Origin: JBJSXJ01 sp044235425
GTDB taxonomy: Bacteria; Planctomycetota; Planctomycetia; Pirellulales; Pirellulaceae
Direction: 5' to 3'
DNA length: 64,000 bases
Assembly (NCBI GenBank): GCA_044235425.1
Contig: JBIIHW010000024.1
Span: 1 to 64,000, forward strand
The translations under genes and the position numbers were made by a program. Position 1 is the first letter of the stretch. Every line of letters starts with the position of its first letter. Under the pieces are notes generated by a model. That model was not told where the DNA came from. It did no database searches and saw only the letters and a program-made list of their open reading frames with translations. This document shows, one piece after another, positions 53,319 through 62,391 of the stretch.

Positions 53319-54356
53319 TTACTCGTAATCGGCACTCTTGAGCGGAATGTAGCGGTAGGGATCAACTGCTTTCTCGCTGTTGGGCGTGCAAAGCTGCACG
53401 TAAACGCGATATTCGATCCCTTCTCGCAAGAATGCGACATGGCGATCGGCAAAGACGGCGTTGACGCCGCCCGAGTGATTACTCGAGGGACGCAAGTATT
53501 CTTCCGTCATCTGCGACCACTGGTTCACTTGCTTCTTCATCTGATTGATCTTCATCGCTTGTGTCGTCGCGGTGGGCTCAGGCATGTTGGCGTCAGCGGC
53601 CAGCATCGGGGGAGGCGTATCGCTGCGATAGAGCCAGCAGAATAAGTTTGAACCACCAGGGAAAGCCGGCGCCGAGCTCGCTTCGTACTTGTTATTCAGC
53701 GTGCCGTTGGTCCAGTAAGCCGCCAGCAGCGACTCCGAGTACATCAACGTGTTGCTCATGCCATCCTTAATGTTGGACAGAGTCACTTTGCTGGGCATGA
53801 TCACCGTGCCGTTCCAATTCGCGGGCGCTGGTAAGGCGTTGACGAACAAACCGTTGTCGGGACCTTCGACGTAAGGATTGGTATACGTATAGGGGGCACC
53901 GGCCGTGAGCGCGGTCGCGGCTGGATTCGCACCGCTCGGCTTGTACCCACCATTGGCCACGTACGAATTGTGCGGGAAGTTAGAATCCGGCGCTGAGTTG
54001 CTCGGGCAACGCATGGTCGCGATGTAGGGAGCCAAGCGAGCATCGGTGAGTGACACCGACGATTCATTCCAGAGATCATAGAGCGGCTGCTGATCCATTT
54101 CGGCCAAAATCGGCACGAACCAAGATGCCTCCTTGCCACCTACCACTTCCCGATAACCTGGCAGACGCTGCCGGTTTGTCTCCCAAGTCAGCGTGCCGAC
54201 CGCCAGCTGCGAGAGCTGATTGGCACATTTGATTCGCCGAGCCGCTTCACGAGCAGCTTGCACGGCAGGCATCAGCAGGCCCATCAAAATGCCGATAATG
54301 GCAATGACGACCAATAATTCCACCAGGGTAAAACCTGGACGACGACGTTGTGACAT
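53319..54356 (-). CDS. DUF1559 protein with type IV pilin-like N-terminus
   Basis: 345 residues. N-terminal class III signal RRRPGFTLVELLVVIAIIGIL, processed by a prepilin peptidase after Gly, with the following hydrophobic helix. The C-terminal DUF1559 (SBP_bac_10) domain shows SNIKDGMSNTLMYSESL and the characteristic SSNHSGGVNAVFADRHVAFL. Planctomycetes carry dozens of such genes; they are thought to be surface pseudopilins. Good GGAGG upstream. A TTGACA (minus, 54492-54487) may be its -35. Ends at a strong terminator. Confidence 0.93.
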   Translation of the reverse strand: MSQRRRPGFTLVELLVVIAIIGILMGLLMPAVQAAREAARRIKCANQLSQLAVGTLTWETNRQRLPGYREVVGGKEASWFVPILAEMDQQPLYDLWNESSVSLTDARLAPYIATMRCPSNSAPDSNFPHNSYVANGGYKPSGANPAATALTAGAPYTYTNPYVEGPDNGLFVNALPAPANWNGTVIMPSKVTLSNIKDGMSNTLMYSESLLAAYWTNGTLNNKYEASSAPAFPGGSNLFCWLYRSDTPPPMLAADANMPEPTATTQAMKINQMKKQVNQWSQMTEEYLRPSSNHSGGVNAVFADRHVAFLREGIEYRVYVQLCTPNSEKAVDPYRYIPLKSADYE

Positions 54357-54593
54357 GGAATGCCTCCTCTGCCCTGCGTGGATGAGAGAATAAAAGTTAG
54401 GACTTGCTTAACAATGAAAAGCGACTACTGTTTCCCGAGCCCGGACGATAAGCCAGTATTGGCTGAGGATAAGCTTAGTCTGATTGTGTCAAAATAACGA
54501 TAGCGAGTCTAGTTTTCGTCTGTTTTTTCCCGGCCTGGTTAATCTCACTGGCGATTGCCGGACAAATTCCCAAATCATCCCGCGCAGGTTCCC

Positions 54594-55304
54594 ATGACCG
54601 TTCCACTGCTGGCCTTGGAAAAAGATCTACCGGTGGAACAATCAGCGACCTCCCTGGGACTACTGCTGAGCGGCGGACTGGACAGCGCCATTCTACTGGC
54701 TGTCCTGCTGGAGCAGGGTCGCACCGTGTTCCCCATCTTCATTCGCGGCGGATTGCTGTGGGAGAACGAAGAGCGGTTGGCGGTGGAACGATTTTGTGAG
54801 TCGCAGCGCAAGCGGCATGGTGATCGGCTGCAGCCCGTGGTCGAACTGCAGCAGCCTGTGCGCGACCTCTACGGGGACCACTGGAGCACCACCGGCCAAG
54901 GTATTCCCGGATCGGACTCCCCCGATGAAGCCGTTTTTTTACCGGGGCGCAACGCCCTGCTCCTCGTCAAAGCCATCCTCTGGTGTCAATTACATGCAGT
55001 CCCCGCACTGGCACTCGCCCCACTCGCCTCCAATCCCTTCGGAGATGCCAGTGATGCGTTTTTCGCCGACTTTGAACGAGCGATGACCCAGGCGATGATG
55101 AAGCCCATCCAAATCCTGCGGCCGTTCGCACAGCTAAAAAAGAGAGCAGTCATGCAGCTGGGAGCTCATTTACCGCTGGAGCTTTCCTTTTCGTGCATCG
55201 CACCCCGTGCGGGAAATCACTGCGGGGCATGCAATAAGTGTGAGGAGCGGCGAGTGGCCTTCCGCGATGCGGGAGTCACCGATCGCACCGTTTACGCGGG
55301 ATGA
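54594..55304 (+). CDS. queC: 7-cyano-7-deazaguanine synthase
   Basis: 236 residues from ATG 54594. PP-loop LLLSGGLDSAI binds ATP; the C-terminal zinc site is FSCIAP...HCGACNKCEERRVAF with four Cys. Converts 7-carboxy-7-deazaguanine to preQ0 in queuosine synthesis. Some residues in the middle differ from the E. coli type (FLPGRNALLL is kept). Close to queD, another gene of the pathway; queE is not in the window. Confidence 0.88.
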   Translation: MTVPLLALEKDLPVEQSATSLGLLLSGGLDSAILLAVLLEQGRTVFPIFIRGGLLWENEERLAVERFCESQRKRHGDRLQPVVELQQPVRDLYGDHWSTTGQGIPGSDSPDEAVFLPGRNALLLVKAILWCQLHAVPALALAPLASNPFGDASDAFFADFERAMTQAMMKPIQILRPFAQLKKRAVMQLGAHLPLELSFSCIAPRAGNHCGACNKCEERRVAFRDAGVTDRTVYAG

Positions 55305-55337
55305 CGTGGAGTGACGCGGGACGTGGAGTGACGCGGG
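55304..55337. repeat. 17-bp tandem duplication after queC
   Basis: ACGTGGAGTGACGCGGG appears twice in tandem (55304-55320, 55321-55337), beginning at the last base of the queC stop. Confidence 0.9.
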
Positions 55338-55411
55338 GTGGCGACTGGACGAGTTCAGAACAGTGAAGACAACTTAAACCGGGCAATTTACCCGGACTAT
55401 GAGGATTGCCC

Positions 55412-55813
55412 ATGTTTCGCATCGAACGACAATTTGATTTCTGCTACGGACACCGTCTGCTGAATTACGAGGGCAAGTGCCGCTTCCTACACGGGCATAA
55501 TGGCCGCGCCGTGATCACGCTCGAGTCACCCGATTTGGATCATCGCGGCATGCTGATCGATTTCTCGGACGTCAAGCGCATCGTCGGCAAGTGGCTCGAC
55601 GATACCCTCGACCATCGCATGATTCTGCATCGAGACGATCCGGCGGCAGAGTATCTGCAGAAGATGGGCGAGCCGTTATGTTTGGTGGATTACAATCCGA
55701 CGGCGGAAAACATCGCCAAACTGATATTCGACTTCACTCGCCAAGCTGGGTTTCCTATTATCGCGGCCCAATTGTGGGAAACACCAAACTGCTCCGCGAC
55801 CTATCGACCGTAA
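55412..55813 (+). CDS. queD: 6-carboxy-tetrahydropterin synthase (QueD family)
   Basis: 133 residues from ATG 55412, GAGG 7 nt upstream. Zinc-binding His in CYGHRL and LHGHNG, with the catalytic Cys in EGKCRFLHGH, and the C-terminal WETPNCSATY pattern with the conserved Glu. Makes carboxy-tetrahydropterin from dihydroneopterin triphosphate, the step before QueE/QueC. About 100 bp after queC. Confidence 0.9.
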   Translation: MFRIERQFDFCYGHRLLNYEGKCRFLHGHNGRAVITLESPDLDHRGMLIDFSDVKRIVGKWLDDTLDHRMILHRDDPAAEYLQKMGEPLCLVDYNPTAENIAKLIFDFTRQAGFPIIAAQLWETPNCSATYRP

Positions 55814-56138
55814 GGAAAGTCCAAGCTACCGCTTGATGCCTTTGCCCACCACTTGGCTTCGCAGCCGAGTGTGGGTAGCAACTTGCGCAAAAAAAAAGTC
55901 CGGGCGACCTCGATCTAGGCCGCTCCGGACTCGGTCCCCCCCGGGATACGTTCACCAGGGCTGGTGATGTGTTGGGTTACTGATGTTATCGGTTGAGTGG
56001 GCAGCGCAGCTTTGGCAAAGTTTTATTTCAGGGTAAGAAATCGTAATCAGGCCTGACAACAAAGACTGAATAAGGTGTAGCGATCAGGTCGATTCTATCG
56101 CTAGGTCGTCACACTCATTCGTTGCACTGCGAGAAAGG
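55814..56138. other. 325-bp intergenic region with a minus-strand terminator
   Basis: Contains a plus/minus hairpin ACTTGGCT / AGCCGAGT near 55848-55867, a CACCAG / CTGGTG hairpin at 55954-55967, and a terminator for minus-strand transcription although no minus-strand gene lies upstream of it. A small RNA is possible. The right end holds the promoter of the channel operon, not recognised. Confidence 0.45.
55889..55931 (-). terminator. Orphan intrinsic terminator, minus strand
   Basis: On the minus strand AGTCCGG (55931-55925) pairs with CCGGACT (55903-55897), with an inner stem GCGGCCT / AGGTCGC, followed by nine T. There is no coding gene on the minus strand to serve. Confidence 0.8.
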
Positions 56139-57431
56139 ATGCTCACGGTGTCTCACGCCGATCATCACGCGTCTGACTTAAATACGTCTACACCCGCTGG
56201 CTCGCCCACCGACACTCGGCGCCCGTCGCTGCTGTCGATCATCAGCGGCTTGGGGTGGCCGGTGTTTCTGGGTTTGGGAGCAACCACGCTCTTCTTTGTC
56301 CTGATTCACCGCGGACCACTGAATCATCCGCTGATGCATCGCTATTTTGCGTCGCATCCGGTGACTTACTGTGAGACCGCGCTGTTCTTCATTGGCATGG
56401 CGGCACTCGTCTTGAAACTGGCCGAAGTGACGAGTCAGTACTGGGCGTTTGGCGGAGTGTCCTTGCGGCCGGTGAAGACTGGAGGCGATTCGCTCAGCGA
56501 CTGCCCCGCACTGCTCGCGGAACTGAACCAACTACCCGTCGGCGTGCGACGCTCACACCTCGCTCGCAGACTCGGCGATGCTCTCGAAATGGTGCGTCGA
56601 ACCGGGTCCTCCCAGCAGTTGGCCGACGAACTCAAGTATCTGGCGGATGTCGAAGCAGCCGCTCAGCAGGAAAGCTATTCGCTCGTCCGCATCGTCATCT
56701 GGGCGACGCCGATGCTGGGTTTCCTCGGGACGGTGATGGGCATCACCGAGGCGCTAGGGGACTTAAGTAAGAACGCCGAACTGCTGGCGACATCGATCGA
56801 TACCGCCATTCAAGGTTTGCTGGGTGGCCTGTACGTCGCCTTCGACACCACCGCTCTCGCGCTTACCCTCTCCATGCTGCTGATGTTCATTCAGTTTGTG
56901 ATTGACCGTGTGGAACAGCAATTGCTGTCGTCGGTTGATCGAGCAGCGAATGAGCAGTTGATGGGGCGGTTTCCGGCGCTGGTCACCAGCCGTGATCCGC
57001 AGGTGGCCATGGTGGAACGGCTCCTGCAAGTGCTCAGTCGCGGCGCAGAACAATTATCTCAGCGACAGGCCGAAGTCTGGCAGGCATCGCTCGCCAAAGC
57101 CGAGCAGCAGTGGCAATCAATGTTCCGCGTCGCCAGCGAGCAGATGACGACCAATTTGACGACGCATCACGAACAGTGGGAACGCTCCTGCGACGTGCTG
57201 ACCCGAGCCATGCAGGCGTCGAGTGAGGTGACGGGATTGGAACGAGCGCTGAATTCCAACCTCGCCGCACTCGCCAGCACAAAGAATTTCGAAGACATGG
57301 TGATGAGCTTGACTGCAGCGATCCATCTCCTCACCACTCGCCTGTCAAATACTCCCGAAACAATTGCGTTGACTGACCGCTCACGATTGACGGCCGAAGA
57401 ACTTCGAGTGCTTCGAGGCAAGGCTGCATGA
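56139..57431 (+). CDS. MotA/TolQ/ExbB-family proton channel protein
   Basis: 430 residues. Four hydrophobic spans: ~38-60, ~77-97, ~182-205 and ~222-250. The last two hold the family signatures ATPMLGFLGTVMGITEAL and AIQGLLGGLYVAFDTTALALTLSML. After the last span a ~180-residue hydrophilic, coiled-coil tail faces the cytoplasm, longer than in TolQ or ExbB. Such proteins form a pentamer around two helices of an ExbD/TolR/MotB partner and use the proton gradient to do mechanical work. The stop overlaps the next gene (ATGA), which is the obvious partner. Confidence 0.88.
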   Translation: MLTVSHADHHASDLNTSTPAGSPTDTRRPSLLSIISGLGWPVFLGLGATTLFFVLIHRGPLNHPLMHRYFASHPVTYCETALFFIGMAALVLKLAEVTSQYWAFGGVSLRPVKTGGDSLSDCPALLAELNQLPVGVRRSHLARRLGDALEMVRRTGSSQQLADELKYLADVEAAAQQESYSLVRIVIWATPMLGFLGTVMGITEALGDLSKNAELLATSIDTAIQGLLGGLYVAFDTTALALTLSMLLMFIQFVIDRVEQQLLSSVDRAANEQLMGRFPALVTSRDPQVAMVERLLQVLSRGAEQLSQRQAEVWQASLAKAEQQWQSMFRVASEQMTTNLTTHHEQWERSCDVLTRAMQASSEVTGLERALNSNLAALASTKNFEDMVMSLTAAIHLLTTRLSNTPETIALTDRSRLTAEELRVLRGKAA

Positions 57432-59503
57432 GACGTGCCGTATTCCGCCGGACCTCCCAAGGAATGGCGTTATTTCCGTTCCTCGCTGTACTCATCTGCA
57501 CCATGGGTTCACTCATCGTGCTGCTGGTACTGGTGCTGCAGCAAGCACGCGTGCAGGGCGGTTCCGCCGTGGCGGAAGCGGTCGCCGAAGCGGAGCGAGA
57601 CGCGCGTGAGCAGCGAGTGGCGGCGGAGCAGCAGCGACGCGAGCAACTGGCGGCCGAGCGGCAGGAGCAGCGCAAGCTGCGCGAACTGCACGAAGAGCTG
57701 GAATGGCAGCGCGAACAGTTTGAGGAACAGCATGCGTCGCAAGCCGAGCAGGTACGGCGACAACGGCTGGAACTGAGTCACTTGGAAGATCATATCCGTC
57801 GACTGGAAGACCAGCATCGGCGCTTGATGAACGAGCATGACAAGTTGTCTGCCAAGTCGCCCGACGAAGACGCGCAGCAGGCAGAGAAAAAAGTTACGGA
57901 TGAGCAAGCCGCGGAGTTAGCCGAGCTCCAACAGAAGATCGCTGACGCTAAGAAGAAGCTGGAAGAAACGCGGGCCCGCAACGCCAAGCGGCCTCCCTCC
58001 TTCGCCATCGTTCCCTACACCGGCAAGAACGGCACTCGACGCCGACCGATCTACATTGAGTGTGGTGAGGAAGGGATTGTGTTGCATCCGGAAGGCGTGG
58101 TGTTTATGCGGCGCGATTTCGAGGGTCCTTTGGGGCCAGGAAATCCGCTCGATGCAGCCCTGCGAACGGTTCGCGAGTATTGGGCGAAGGTGAACGATCC
58201 CCAGCAAACGGGCGAACCTTATCCGCTGTTGATTGTGCGTCCGAGTGGGGCGATTGCGTATGCGATGGCGCGAGCGGCGATGAAGTCGTGGGAGGAAGAG
58301 TTTGGATACGAGTTGGTGGATGCGGAGACGCGGCTGGAGTTTCCTCCCGCGGATCCGGAGCTTGAGCAGTTGCTGAATCGAACGATTCGAGATGCGCGGC
58401 AGCGTCAGTCGGCGCTGGCGGCGGCGATGCCGAGTCGGTTTCAGGGTGAGCAGTCGATGGCGGACGGCCCGGGTTTTCGTAGTGCTGGCAGCGGGCCGAT
58501 TGCCGGCGTTGCTAGCGGCGCGGGGCTAGCGGGTGGTGCTAGCGGAAGTGCGCTATCTGGCGGTGCTAGCAATGCGGGGCTAGCAGGCGGTGGCCAGCAA
58601 CTGGTGCCAGGCACCAGTTCGCGTGGCGGCGGATCGATAACAGGCACAGCTAGCGGCGCAGGGCTAGCAGGCGGTGCTAGCGGTGCAGGGCTAGCAGGCG
58701 GCAGCGGGCAACTGGTGTCTGGCACCAGTTCACCCAGCGGTAACGGTTCGCTAGCAGGTGGTGCTAGCGGCGCGGGGCTAGCAGGCGGTGGTAGCGCGGG
58801 ACGCGCCGCAGGGAACGGGGCCTCCGCAGGCGCGCCCGGCGGCAGCGGGACCGGAGCCGGCGGAGGCGCTCCCGGATTCGCTGCCACCCTGCCCGGTGTC
58901 ACTCCCCTCCCAGGCTCCTCCGACTCCAACGACGCTCGACCCCCAACTGGCGGCGCCTTCTATGGCGGTGCCGCCTCCCAGTTCAACTCCGCCTCCTCTC
59001 GCGGTAACTCCTCCAGCAGTGGAAATGGCACCGCTACCACCTCCGGCTCACCAAATTCATCCGCTAACGGTTCCTCCCCCGGCAGTTTTTCGGCGTCGCC
59101 CAGTGCCACCGTCGCCGCTCAACGTGGTGCCAATTGGGCACTACCCAAACAAGCCACCTACTCCACCGGAATCAGTCGACCCATTCGCATCCGCTGCTTA
59201 CCAGATCGACTTGTCATCATGCCCGAGCGTGGCGATGACTTCCGTCCGCGAACCGTGATCTGGAACCCCAACAACCCCCAAAGCTCTACCGAAGAATTCG
59301 TCGCGGCGATCTGGAAACATACCGAACGCTGGGGGATCGCCGTCGCCGGTGGATATTGGAAGCCCGTGCTGAGCGTCGAGGTGTTGCCCGGCGCGGCTGC
59401 CCGCTATCAGGAACTCACTCAACTGCTCAGCGAGAGCGGTTTGGAATTTCAAGAAAAACAACCGAGTAACGCTCGTGGCCCGTCGCGCAATACAACACGC
59501 TGA
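57428..59503 (+). CDS. Single-span coiled-coil partner of the channel, with a Gly/Ala hinge and two ExbD-like domains
   Basis: 691 residues. One N-terminal transmembrane helix (ALFPFLAVLICTMGSLIVLLVLV, ~14-36, shown in part), a ~150-residue Glu/Arg/Gln-rich coiled coil (~55-190), an alpha/beta domain (~200-330) beginning at RRRPIYIEC, a disordered Gly/Ala/Ser hinge (~345-575) and a second domain (~580-685) beginning RPIRIRC. The two domains share a strand start (PIxIxC) and a helix pattern ending in ARYQELTQLLSESG. The architecture resembles an oversized ExbD/TolR. Overlaps both neighbours. No recognised family name. Confidence 0.75.
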   Translation: MRRAVFRRTSQGMALFPFLAVLICTMGSLIVLLVLVLQQARVQGGSAVAEAVAEAERDAREQRVAAEQQRREQLAAERQEQRKLRELHEELEWQREQFEEQHASQAEQVRRQRLELSHLEDHIRRLEDQHRRLMNEHDKLSAKSPDEDAQQAEKKVTDEQAAELAELQQKIADAKKKLEETRARNAKRPPSFAIVPYTGKNGTRRRPIYIECGEEGIVLHPEGVVFMRRDFEGPLGPGNPLDAALRTVREYWAKVNDPQQTGEPYPLLIVRPSGAIAYAMARAAMKSWEEEFGYELVDAETRLEFPPADPELEQLLNRTIRDARQRQSALAAAMPSRFQGEQSMADGPGFRSAGSGPIAGVASGAGLAGGASGSALSGGASNAGLAGGGQQLVPGTSSRGGGSITGTASGAGLAGGASGAGLAGGSGQLVSGTSSPSGNGSLAGGASGAGLAGGGSAGRAAGNGASAGAPGGSGTGAGGGAPGFAATLPGVTPLPGSSDSNDARPPTGGAFYGGAASQFNSASSRGNSSSSGNGTATTSGSPNSSANGSSPGSFSASPSATVAAQRGANWALPKQATYSTGISRPIRIRCLPDRLVIMPERGDDFRPRTVIWNPNNPQSSTEEFVAAIWKHTERWGIAVAGGYWKPVLSVEVLPGAAARYQELTQLLSESGLEFQEKQPSNARGPSRNTTR
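58505..58800. repeat. GCTAGC-rich coding repeats with palindromes
   Basis: Encodes the Gly/Ala/Ser hinge (GASGAGLAGG units). It holds twelve GCTAGC sites in about 290 bp, unusual because CTAG is rare in most bacteria. A near-perfect palindrome, arms AACTGGTGCC / GGCACCAGTT around one base, is at 58599-58619 and a second variant 111 bp later (58710-58730). Confidence 0.85.
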
Positions 59504-60620
59504 AGCACCCGGACAGGATTCCTTCCTGGACGTCGTCGCCAACCTGGTCGGGATCATCATCATCCTGATCATCGTCGTGGGCGTCGCCGCGAAAAAAGCG
59601 GTCGTCTCGCATGGAGCTGCCGCAGCACTCGCCGCCTCCAAAGCGACACTCGACTCCTCCCGTGATCCAGCAGACGACACTGCGAATGACCCGGAGGCCC
59701 TCGCTGAGGACGACTCGGCCAGCGGCTCCCCCAACGCCTCCGACTCCGCTGCCACTCCCACAACCCCCATAACCGCTGCGGATATCCGCGAAGCCAAACG
59801 CTCCATGGCCGCCGTCGAAGCATCGATCTTCGAAACCGCCGGCAAGCTGCAACGCGACCAGCTCGAGGTGAACTATCGGCGACTCGAACGTGATCGCGTG
59901 CAGGCCCTCGTCACACTCGCCGCACGCACGGTCGAACAGCAACGCGAAAAGCTGGAAGACGAACGTCGCTCGGAATTCGATGAATCTCGAGCACTCGAAG
60001 AGGCGCGTCGCGAACTGGCCGACCTGCAGCGCGACCAATTAGCACTCGAACGAGCTCGCCCGACCAAAGGGATCTTGGAGCATCTGCCCACGCCGATGGC
60101 CAAGACCGTCTTCGGCAAGGAAGTGCATCTGCGACTGGCCGGTGGCCGGCTCGCCTTCATCCCGTGGGACGAATTGGTGGAACGGCTCAAGGCCGACGTG
60201 CCGCGCAAGATCCATCGCTTGCAGGAGACACCGTCTTTCACCGAGACCCTAGGCCCCGTGGATGGTTTCTCCATTCGTTATACCATGAAGCGCACCGAAC
60301 AGCGACTGGGTCCCGGATCGACCGGACCCGTGCAGCAGCGTGCCGAGCTCGATCGCTTCTTGATGCTGCCGATCGCGGATGATGTAGGCGAATCGGTGGA
60401 CCAGGCACTACGAGCCAATTCCGATTTTCTGGCGCGCTTCGAGCGACTCGATCCAGCGCGCACCACCGTCACCGTCTGGGTCTACCCAGACAGCTTCGGT
60501 TACTTCCGCACCTTCAAGAAACTGCTGTTCGACAAAGGCTTTCTCACAGCCGCTCGACCTTTGCCAGACGGTCACCCCGTGGGTGGTTCACCGGACGGTA
60601 CCCGTTCCACCGCCGAATAG
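59475..60620 (+). CDS. Second single-span coiled-coil partner of the channel
   Basis: 381 residues from GTG 59475, overlapping the previous gene by 29 bp. The N-terminal transmembrane helix reads FLDVVANLVGIIIILIIVV and carries an Asp at its start, as in ExbD/TolR where that Asp is the proton-binding residue. Then an Ala/Ser/Asp-rich linker (~45-95), a long coiled coil (~100-200, Arg/Glu/Leu-rich) and a C-terminal alpha/beta domain (~205-375) with VHLRLAGGRLAFIPW and VTVWVYPDSFGYFRTFKKLL, alike in pattern to the domains of the preceding protein. Probably the proton-conducting partner of the channel. Confidence 0.75.
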   Translation: MARRAIQHAEAPGQDSFLDVVANLVGIIIILIIVVGVAAKKAVVSHGAAAALAASKATLDSSRDPADDTANDPEALAEDDSASGSPNASDSAATPTTPITAADIREAKRSMAAVEASIFETAGKLQRDQLEVNYRRLERDRVQALVTLAARTVEQQREKLEDERRSEFDESRALEEARRELADLQRDQLALERARPTKGILEHLPTPMAKTVFGKEVHLRLAGGRLAFIPWDELVERLKADVPRKIHRLQETPSFTETLGPVDGFSIRYTMKRTEQRLGPGSTGPVQQRAELDRFLMLPIADDVGESVDQALRANSDFLARFERLDPARTTVTVWVYPDSFGYFRTFKKLLFDKGFLTAARPLPDGHPVGGSPDGTRSTAE

Positions 60621-60677
60621 CACTCCAAGTTCCTAAAAAAAACCTTCCTCCCGACTTCAGCCCAGGAGATTCCGCGC

Positions 60678-62318
60678 ATGAAAATTGTCATCGTAGGCGC
60701 CGTCGCCGGAGGTGCTTCCGCCGCTGCTCGCGCGCGACGACTCGCCGAATCGGCAGACATCGTGCTCTTCGAACGCGGCACCGTTCCATCGTTTGCCAAT
60801 TGCGGTATGCCTTATTACGTAGGTGGTGAAATCCAAGACCGCGCGAAGCTGCTGGTTACACCTCCCGAGCGTTTGCGTCGTCGCTATCGCCTCGACTTGC
60901 GCTTGCAGACCGAAGTCGTGGCTATCGATCGAGTGCGCCAAATAGTCGTCGCGCGCGATCTGACGACGGGGCACGAGTATGAGGAATCGTATGACAAACT
61001 GATTCTATCGACCGGAGCGGCGCCTTTGCGTCCAGCACTACCGGGCAGCGATCATCCGCAGATTTACACCCTGAGAGAACTCCGCGATAGCGATCGCATC
61101 AAAGCTGCAATTGATCGCGGCGTCTCCGATGTACTAATCGTGGGCGCCGGCTTTATTGGCTTGGAAATGGCCGAGAACTGTGTGCGCCGCAGTCTGAAAA
61201 CGACGATCGTTGAACGCAGTCAGCAGATTCTCCCACCCTGGGACGCTGAGATGACGACCGCCGCAGTCGCTCATCTCCGGCAGCACCACATCGATCTGCG
61301 CCTCGGCGATCAAGTCGTCAGCTATGCCGATGAAGGTGGTCGAGTGCGCGTCACGTATCAGTCCGGTTCGACGCAACTGGTCGACTTCGTAATCTTAAGT
61401 GTCGGAGTGAAACCCGAGAATTCGCTGGCGATCGCCGCGGGCCTGGACGTTGGCACTCGTGGTGGCATTCGTGTCAATGAATATCTGCAAACCAGCGATC
61501 CTCGTATTTATGCGGTAGGAGATGCCATCGAAGTGCGCGACTTCGTGCTCGGCGAACCCACCCAGATTCCGCTCGCCGGGCCCGCGAATCGCCAAGGTCG
61601 ACTCGCGGCTGATCACGTTTGCAATCACAACCCGCCTCCCTATCGAGGCACTCAAGGGACCGCGATCCTGCGCCTCTTCGAGATGACCGTGGCGATGACG
61701 GGAGCGAGTGAAAAATCACTGCGTCAAGCGGGACGGGAGTACCGCAAGGTTTACCTTCATCCCGCGCAGCATGCTGGTTACTATCCGGGTGCTGAGGCGA
61801 TGACCATCAAGCTGCTCTTCGCGCCCACCAACGGACAAATCCTCGGCGCACAAATCGCAGGAGGCGAGGGAGTCGACAAGCGCATCGACGTGCTGGCAGT
61901 TGCCATTCAAGCGCGACTAAGCGTGTTTGATCTCGAGCATTTAGAACTGGCCTATTCGCCGCAATTTGGATCGGCGAAGGATCCGATCAACATGGCTGGT
62001 TTTATAGCAGCAGGCCTGCTGCGGGGTGATCATCCCCAAATTGCCGTCGACGAATTGCCAACGCTCGCGGTGGAAACGTCACTCGTAGATGTACGCATGC
62101 CGAGTGAATTCCAGGCCGGCTCGATACCTGGAGCCGTCAACATTCCCGTCGACGACCTCCGCGACCGACTCCACGAACTTCCGCTTGACCGCCCACTCGT
62201 GGTCTACTGCCAAGTCGGCATGCGCGGCTATCTCGCCACCCGCATCCTCACCCAGCACGGCTACCAAGTCCGCAACCTCAGCGGCGGCTATCGCTCGTAT
62301 CAGCTCGCGACAGGATAG
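60678..62318 (+). CDS. CoA-disulfide reductase-like FAD enzyme with C-terminal rhodanese domain
   Basis: 546 residues. FAD motif IVIVGAVAGGASAAARARR, the active-site SFANCGMPYY Cys (as in CoA-disulfide and NADH oxidase enzymes), NAD motif LIVGAGFIGLEMAEN and FAD motif IYAVGDAIEV; residues ~450-546 are a rhodanese domain with VVYCQVGMRGY as its Cys loop. The fused form is known to reduce CoA-disulfides/persulfides. ATG 60678. Sulfur-trafficking or redox defence role. Not linked functionally to the channel operon. Confidence 0.92.
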   Translation: MKIVIVGAVAGGASAAARARRLAESADIVLFERGTVPSFANCGMPYYVGGEIQDRAKLLVTPPERLRRRYRLDLRLQTEVVAIDRVRQIVVARDLTTGHEYEESYDKLILSTGAAPLRPALPGSDHPQIYTLRELRDSDRIKAAIDRGVSDVLIVGAGFIGLEMAENCVRRSLKTTIVERSQQILPPWDAEMTTAAVAHLRQHHIDLRLGDQVVSYADEGGRVRVTYQSGSTQLVDFVILSVGVKPENSLAIAAGLDVGTRGGIRVNEYLQTSDPRIYAVGDAIEVRDFVLGEPTQIPLAGPANRQGRLAADHVCNHNPPPYRGTQGTAILRLFEMTVAMTGASEKSLRQAGREYRKVYLHPAQHAGYYPGAEAMTIKLLFAPTNGQILGAQIAGGEGVDKRIDVLAVAIQARLSVFDLEHLELAYSPQFGSAKDPINMAGFIAAGLLRGDHPQIAVDELPTLAVETSLVDVRMPSEFQAGSIPGAVNIPVDDLRDRLHELPLDRPLVVYCQVGMRGYLATRILTQHGYQVRNLSGGYRSYQLATG

Positions 62319-62391
62319 TTAGTCTACGGTAGAGAAAAAGCGGACGGTTCGCAGAGGAGCCGCAGATATGCGCAACCGTTCAACGATGCCA

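Noticed and set aside
56139..60620. Zorya defence system
   Set aside because: The channel protein has a long tail like ZorA, but the partners lack the OmpA-type peptidoglycan-binding domain of ZorB and no ZorC/D/E-like gene follows.
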